A stretch of DNA of 7,909 bases from Spirochaetia bacterium (GTDB lineage: Bacteria; Spirochaetota; Spirochaetia; Treponematales; Treponemataceae): the NCBI GenBank assembly GCA_900770075.1, contig CAAGIZ010000047.1:1-7909 (forward strand), given 5' to 3'. Position numbers and translations under genes: made by a program. This document shows positions 5,619-7,909 of this stretch, piece by piece. Under the pieces are notes generated by a model that made no database searches, had not been told where the DNA came from, and worked only from the letters and a program-made list of their open reading frames with translations. Position 1 is the first letter of the stretch; every line of letters starts with the position of its first letter.

Positions 5619-5720
5619 ACTTGCCTCTCATGCGAGGGATTTTGCTCTCTGACAGGGGGACTTGCCCCTCAGGCGAGAGATTTTGCCCTCAGGCGAGAGA
5701 TTTTGCCCTCAGGCGAGGGA
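5619..5720. repeat. Degenerate 20/21-nt tandem repeat between convergent genes
   Basis: Five consecutive units of 20 or 21 nt. The last two (5681-5700 and 5701-5720) differ at one base; 5660-5680 is close to them; 5619-5639 and 5640-5659 are more diverged. The core is TTGCCCTCAGGCGAGAGA. Units can fold as CCCTC-AGGC-GAGGG mini-hairpins, and T-runs follow on the plus strand, so the array may serve as a weak terminator for deoC. The last unit overlaps the stop codon and final three codons of the MBL gene. Confidence 0.8.
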
Positions 5721-6644
5721 CCAGAACATCAGGTTGTCCTTAATCTCGTACTTGATTTTTCCGCAGTCGCAGAGTGCGCTCAGGTAGGAGCGGAGGGTGC
5801 AGCCTATGAGGACGTACTGGCTCAGTTTCAGAGGAATTTCGTTTCTCAGGCTCACCGCCTGTAAAATCTGCTCGGCGGTTTTCGGGGTTTTCAGTTCGTC
5901 CAGAATCATATTTTCTGTTTCCAGAAGGGCAAGAAGGTTCAGTTCCACCAGCCCTTCAATTTCCGTTACGCCCTGACCATGCCCCGGAACATAAAAATCT
6001 GCCTCAATCTTTGCCAGGGCTTTCAGGCTTTGCTTAGCCTGATTTTCGTTGAAAAGGTACTGAATCCAGTATTTTTTTATCGTATCCCGGCCGCTCAGCG
6101 CATCTCCTGCAAAAAGTATTTTTTTTCCGTCTGTGTCCGTAAGGAGAAATCCTGTCTGGTCGATGTAATGACCTTTCAGGGCAATGGTCTGAACGTGAAT
6201 TTTTTCCTCCAGCCAGAAATCAGAGCCGCTTTTAAAGGTTTTGTCGGCAACGCAGGCAGAGGCAGTAAAATATTTTGTGTCCAGCTCCTTGACGGGCATT
6301 CCTCCCCAAATCAGCCCTGTTTCCAGCACGGGACATTCCATAACAGCCGCTTCTCCAGTGCTTGCAATTATCTGACAGCCGGTTTTTTCCTTTAAAAACT
6401 GGTTTGCTCCGCAGTGGTCTGCATGGGAATGAGTATTTATGACTGCCTTCAGCCTTGGTGCGGTAAAACGGGATTCTGCGGTTTCAAGGACAGCCTTTCC
6501 GTAGCGTTCGTCGTTTCCGCTGTCGATTAGATAGATGTTTGTCGTGGAATCTTTCTGTTTTAATGCAATCAGACCTATGTTTGTAGGAAGGGGAAGCAGG
6601 AAGATGTTTTCTGAAAGTTGAATCAGTTCTGTCGGTTCGCTCAT
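5709..6644 (-). CDS. Metallo-beta-lactamase fold hydrolase
   Basis: A 311-residue cytoplasmic metal-dependent hydrolase of the MBL superfamily (glyoxalase II-like branch); substrate unknown. The two-metal site is intact: HSHADH at 72-77 (THSHADHCG), His159 in LKGHY, Asp181 in FAGDAL, and His222 in VPGHG. The segment after Asp181 (SGRDTIKKYWIQYL) and the final 70 residues, which look like a small helical or winged-helix cap, resemble a subgroup annotated only as MBL-fold hydrolase. ATG 6644 is chosen because GGAG lies 6 nt upstream. The frame stays open a further 90 codons, but those translate structured element B and are low in credibility. The stop falls inside the tandem repeat. It is convergent with deoC and downstream of the EIIC-like gene, with a structured element between, so it is probably transcribed separately. 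Confidence 0.92.
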   Translation of the reverse strand: MSEPTELIQLSENIFLLPLPTNIGLIALKQKDSTTNIYLIDSGNDERYGKAVLETAESRFTAPRLKAVINTHSHADHCGANQFLKEKTGCQIIASTGEAAVMECPVLETGLIWGGMPVKELDTKYFTASACVADKTFKSGSDFWLEEKIHVQTIALKGHYIDQTGFLLTDTDGKKILFAGDALSGRDTIKKYWIQYLFNENQAKQSLKALAKIEADFYVPGHGQGVTEIEGLVELNLLALLETENMILDELKTPKTAEQILQAVSLRNEIPLKLSQYVLIGCTLRSYLSALCDCGKIKYEIKDNLMFWSLA

Positions 6645-6665
6645 TTTAATCTCCGAAAGCAGAAA

Positions 6666-6694
6666 ATAAAAGTTTTTAGGGCGTATCCCTGCAA
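6666..6694 (-). promoter_or_regulatory. Possible promoter of the MBL gene
   Basis: On the minus strand, TTGCAG (6694-6689, 4/6 match) and TTTTAT (6671-6666, 4/6) are 17 nt apart. The -35 hexamer lies within the main hairpin of element B. The predicted leader is about 15 nt and carries the GGAG ribosome binding site. The hexamers are weak, so confidence is low. Confidence 0.35.
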
Positions 6695-6819
6695 CGATGG
6701 TCGTTGCAGGGTCGGGCTTTTCAGGGTTCCGTGCCGGAGGCACTCCATTGCTTCGCAACAGCCTTCTGCTGCCCTTCCAATCCCTTACGCAAGCAAGGGC
6801 GTGGGCAATTTGCGCTAAC
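6677..6819. repeat. Structured intergenic element B (likely dispersed repeat)
   Basis: Occupies nearly the whole gap between the EIIC-like and MBL genes. It contains a perfect 11-bp hairpin CCCTGCAACGA/TCGTTGCAGGG with a 3-nt loop (6687-6711), a 5-bp GTGCC/GGCAC hairpin (6731-6743), TTGC/GCAA (6748-6758), CAGC/GCTG, and CCCTT/AAGGG. The ends TTAGGGCG (6676-6683) and TGCGCTAA (6811-6818) are imperfect inverted repeats, 6 of 8. The right end carries the stop codon of the EIIC-like gene. The layout GGGCG...GGGTCGGGC...CCAATCCCTTACGC recalls a dispersed intergenic repeat I have met in spirochaete and Bacteroidetes genomes; that is memory, not a search result. Confidence 0.6.
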
Positions 6820-7885
6820 TGTTTTCCAAAAGCAGGTCGCCTTCTTTTATCCAGCCTGCTTTTCTGAACAGGAGTCCGAAAAGCCAGGTAAGAAGCCCCG
6901 GAAGCACAAAGCACACGAGGATAAGGCCCAGCCAGTCAAAGACTCCCGGATTTATGGCAGAAGCACCGTGGAGAAGGGCAGGCTGAGAAGGATTGAACCA
7001 GCCGGAAACAACTCCAATCTGTCCTACAAGACCGCAGGTTCCCATGCCGGAGCTTACAGCCGCTCCGTTCATCTCCATCTTGAAGATACAGGTGGCAACA
7101 GGCCCCGTTATAAGGGAGGTAAGGCAGGCAGGAAGCCAGATTTTAGGATTTTTTACTATATTCGGCATCTGAAGCATGCTGGTTCCCAGCCCCTGGCTTA
7201 AAAGTCCAGACCAGCGGTTTTCCCTAAAACTCAGTACGGCAAAGCCCACCATCTGGGCGCAGCAGCCTGCAACGGCGGCTCCCCCGGCAAGACCCGTAAG
7301 GCCCAGGGCGGCACAGATTGCAGCAGAACTTACAGGAAGGGTCAGCAGCACACCTACAAGAAGGGAAATTATCATGCCCATAAGGAACGGACGGAGGGTT
7401 GTTGCCCAGACAATGACGTTTCCGAAGGCACTGGCTGCCTGACCGATGTATTTTGCCGTCAGGACTGTAAGAAGGGCACCGGAAAGAATGGTTACCATAG
7501 GTGTTACGATTATGTCTATCTTTGTTTTTTTGCTTACCAGACAGCCTGCTTCTGCTGCCAGAATGGCTATAAAAAGAACAGCCAGAGGACCTCCGGCTCC
7601 ACCGCAGACATTTGCCGCACTGCCCACCGCCGCAAGTGTAAAAAGAACCAGCGGGGGAACCTGCATGGCAAAACCTATGCCCACAGCCATGGCAGCACCT
7701 ACAACGTGGGGATCGGAAGCAAAATTGCCGGCATCCACCAGAAACTTAAAGACCGGGTTAGAACCCAAAAGCAGAAGCTGCTGTCCCAGGGTTTTTACGA
7801 TTGTTCCCGTTAAAAGCGAAGCGAAAAGGCCCTGTGCCATTCCGCCCAAAGCATCAATAAGATACCGTTTGACGTACTTGTTCAT
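6815..7885 (-). CDS. PTS EIIC-type membrane transporter (PTS_EIIC_2 family)
   Basis: A 356-residue polytopic inner-membrane protein with roughly eight to ten hydrophobic segments rich in Gly and Ala. The N-terminus (MNKYVKRYLIDALGGMAQGLFASLLTG at residues 1-27, split as a basic amphipathic lead plus helix 1) and the conserved stretch near 265-290 (FKMEMNG, SSGMGTCGLVGQ) are typical of the PTS_EIIC_2 family, the permease part of a phosphotransferase system. No IIA or IIB domain is fused to it and none is seen in the window, so the substrate and even PTS dependence are open. The start at ATG 7885 is supported by GGGAG upstream with a TACGTT spacer. The stop TAG (6817-6815) lies in the terminal repeat of element B, so the last codons directly abut that element. 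Confidence 0.85.
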   Translation of the reverse strand: MNKYVKRYLIDALGGMAQGLFASLLTGTIVKTLGQQLLLLGSNPVFKFLVDAGNFASDPHVVGAAMAVGIGFAMQVPPLVLFTLAAVGSAANVCGGAGGPLAVLFIAILAAEAGCLVSKKTKIDIIVTPMVTILSGALLTVLTAKYIGQAASAFGNVIVWATTLRPFLMGMIISLLVGVLLTLPVSSAAICAALGLTGLAGGAAVAGCCAQMVGFAVLSFRENRWSGLLSQGLGTSMLQMPNIVKNPKIWLPACLTSLITGPVATCIFKMEMNGAAVSSGMGTCGLVGQIGVVSGWFNPSQPALLHGASAINPGVFDWLGLILVCFVLPGLLTWLFGLLFRKAGWIKEGDLLLENS

Positions 7886-7909
7886 AACGTACTCCCATAA
7901 AAAGTCAAG

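Noticed and set aside
5619..5720. CRISPR array
   Set aside because: Units are contiguous, 20-21 nt, with no spacers, and no cas gene is near.
6676..6819. Integron attC site at element B
   Set aside because: The ends only loosely resemble attC core sites and the internal structure is several separate hairpins rather than one long imperfect stem. A covariance search would settle it.
6645..6914. 90-codon N-terminal extension of the MBL hydrolase
   Set aside because: It translates element B and the end of the EIIC-like gene, has no ribosome binding site, and the internal ATG at 6644 has a good one and begins a normal MBL N-terminus.
6704..7201. Plus-strand open frame of 165 codons
   Set aside because: It is antisense to the EIIC-like gene and element B, is low in hydrophobic order, and has no ribosome binding site or family resemblance.
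7903..7908. TTGACT on the minus strand as a -35 box for the EIIC-like gene
   Set aside because: At 17 nt the matching -10 would fall on the start codon and reads ATGAAC, which is a poor match; the real promoter is probably beyond the window.

Overview
The window looks like one end of a draft-genome contig from an anaerobic, probably treponeme-like spirochaete. The assignment rests on a mid-GC, A/T-rich intergenic style, a 2[4Fe-4S] ferredoxin, PEGA-like and degenerate LysM-like envelope proteins, and complex structured intergenic repeats. It is an inference from impression, not a database result. The first 18 bases are the 3' end of an Illumina adapter, so the left edge is a sequencing artefact.

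Layout, left to right. (1) 19-4236, minus strand, is a cell-envelope block. In transcription order it holds a four-helix membrane protein, an overlapping secreted M23 peptidase with a LysM-like segment, a terminator, a secreted protein with two PEGA-like domains, a structured intergenic region, and a class A penicillin-binding protein cut off just after its transpeptidase serine. The structured region looks like a short RNA: a 7+5 bp hairpin with a C-rich loop, a small hairpin, then a strong intrinsic terminator. (2) 4331-4664, minus strand, is a single-gene ferredoxin unit of 57 codons with its own promoter, hairpin leader and terminator. (3) 4691-4868 is a highly structured intergenic element that ends at the promoter of deoC. 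(4) 4923-5597, plus strand, is deoC, deoxyribose-phosphate aldolase. (5) 5619-5720 is a degenerate tandem repeat between the convergent deoC and metallo-beta-lactamase-fold genes, overlapping the latter's stop codon. (6) 5709-6644, minus strand, is an MBL-fold hydrolase. (7) 6677-6819 is a second structured intergenic element carrying the stop codon of the next gene. (8) 6815-7885, minus strand, is a PTS EIIC-type membrane protein with no IIA or IIB partner in view.

How the genes relate. The left block is about peptidoglycan building (PBP1A) and trimming (M23). The right half is a set of metabolic singletons in separate transcription units. Predicted promoters mostly have exact 17-nt spacers. 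Two envelope genes, PBP1A and the small membrane protein, have promoters so close to their ATG that the mRNAs should be leaderless, and neither has a Shine-Dalgarno. The ferredoxin, deoC, MBL and EIIC genes have clear ones.

I see no CRISPR array, tRNA, rRNA, transposase or defence system. The most interesting unexplained material is non-coding: the candidate C-rich-loop RNA, the two structured repeats that seem to donate promoter parts to the genes beside them, and the leaderless start pattern.
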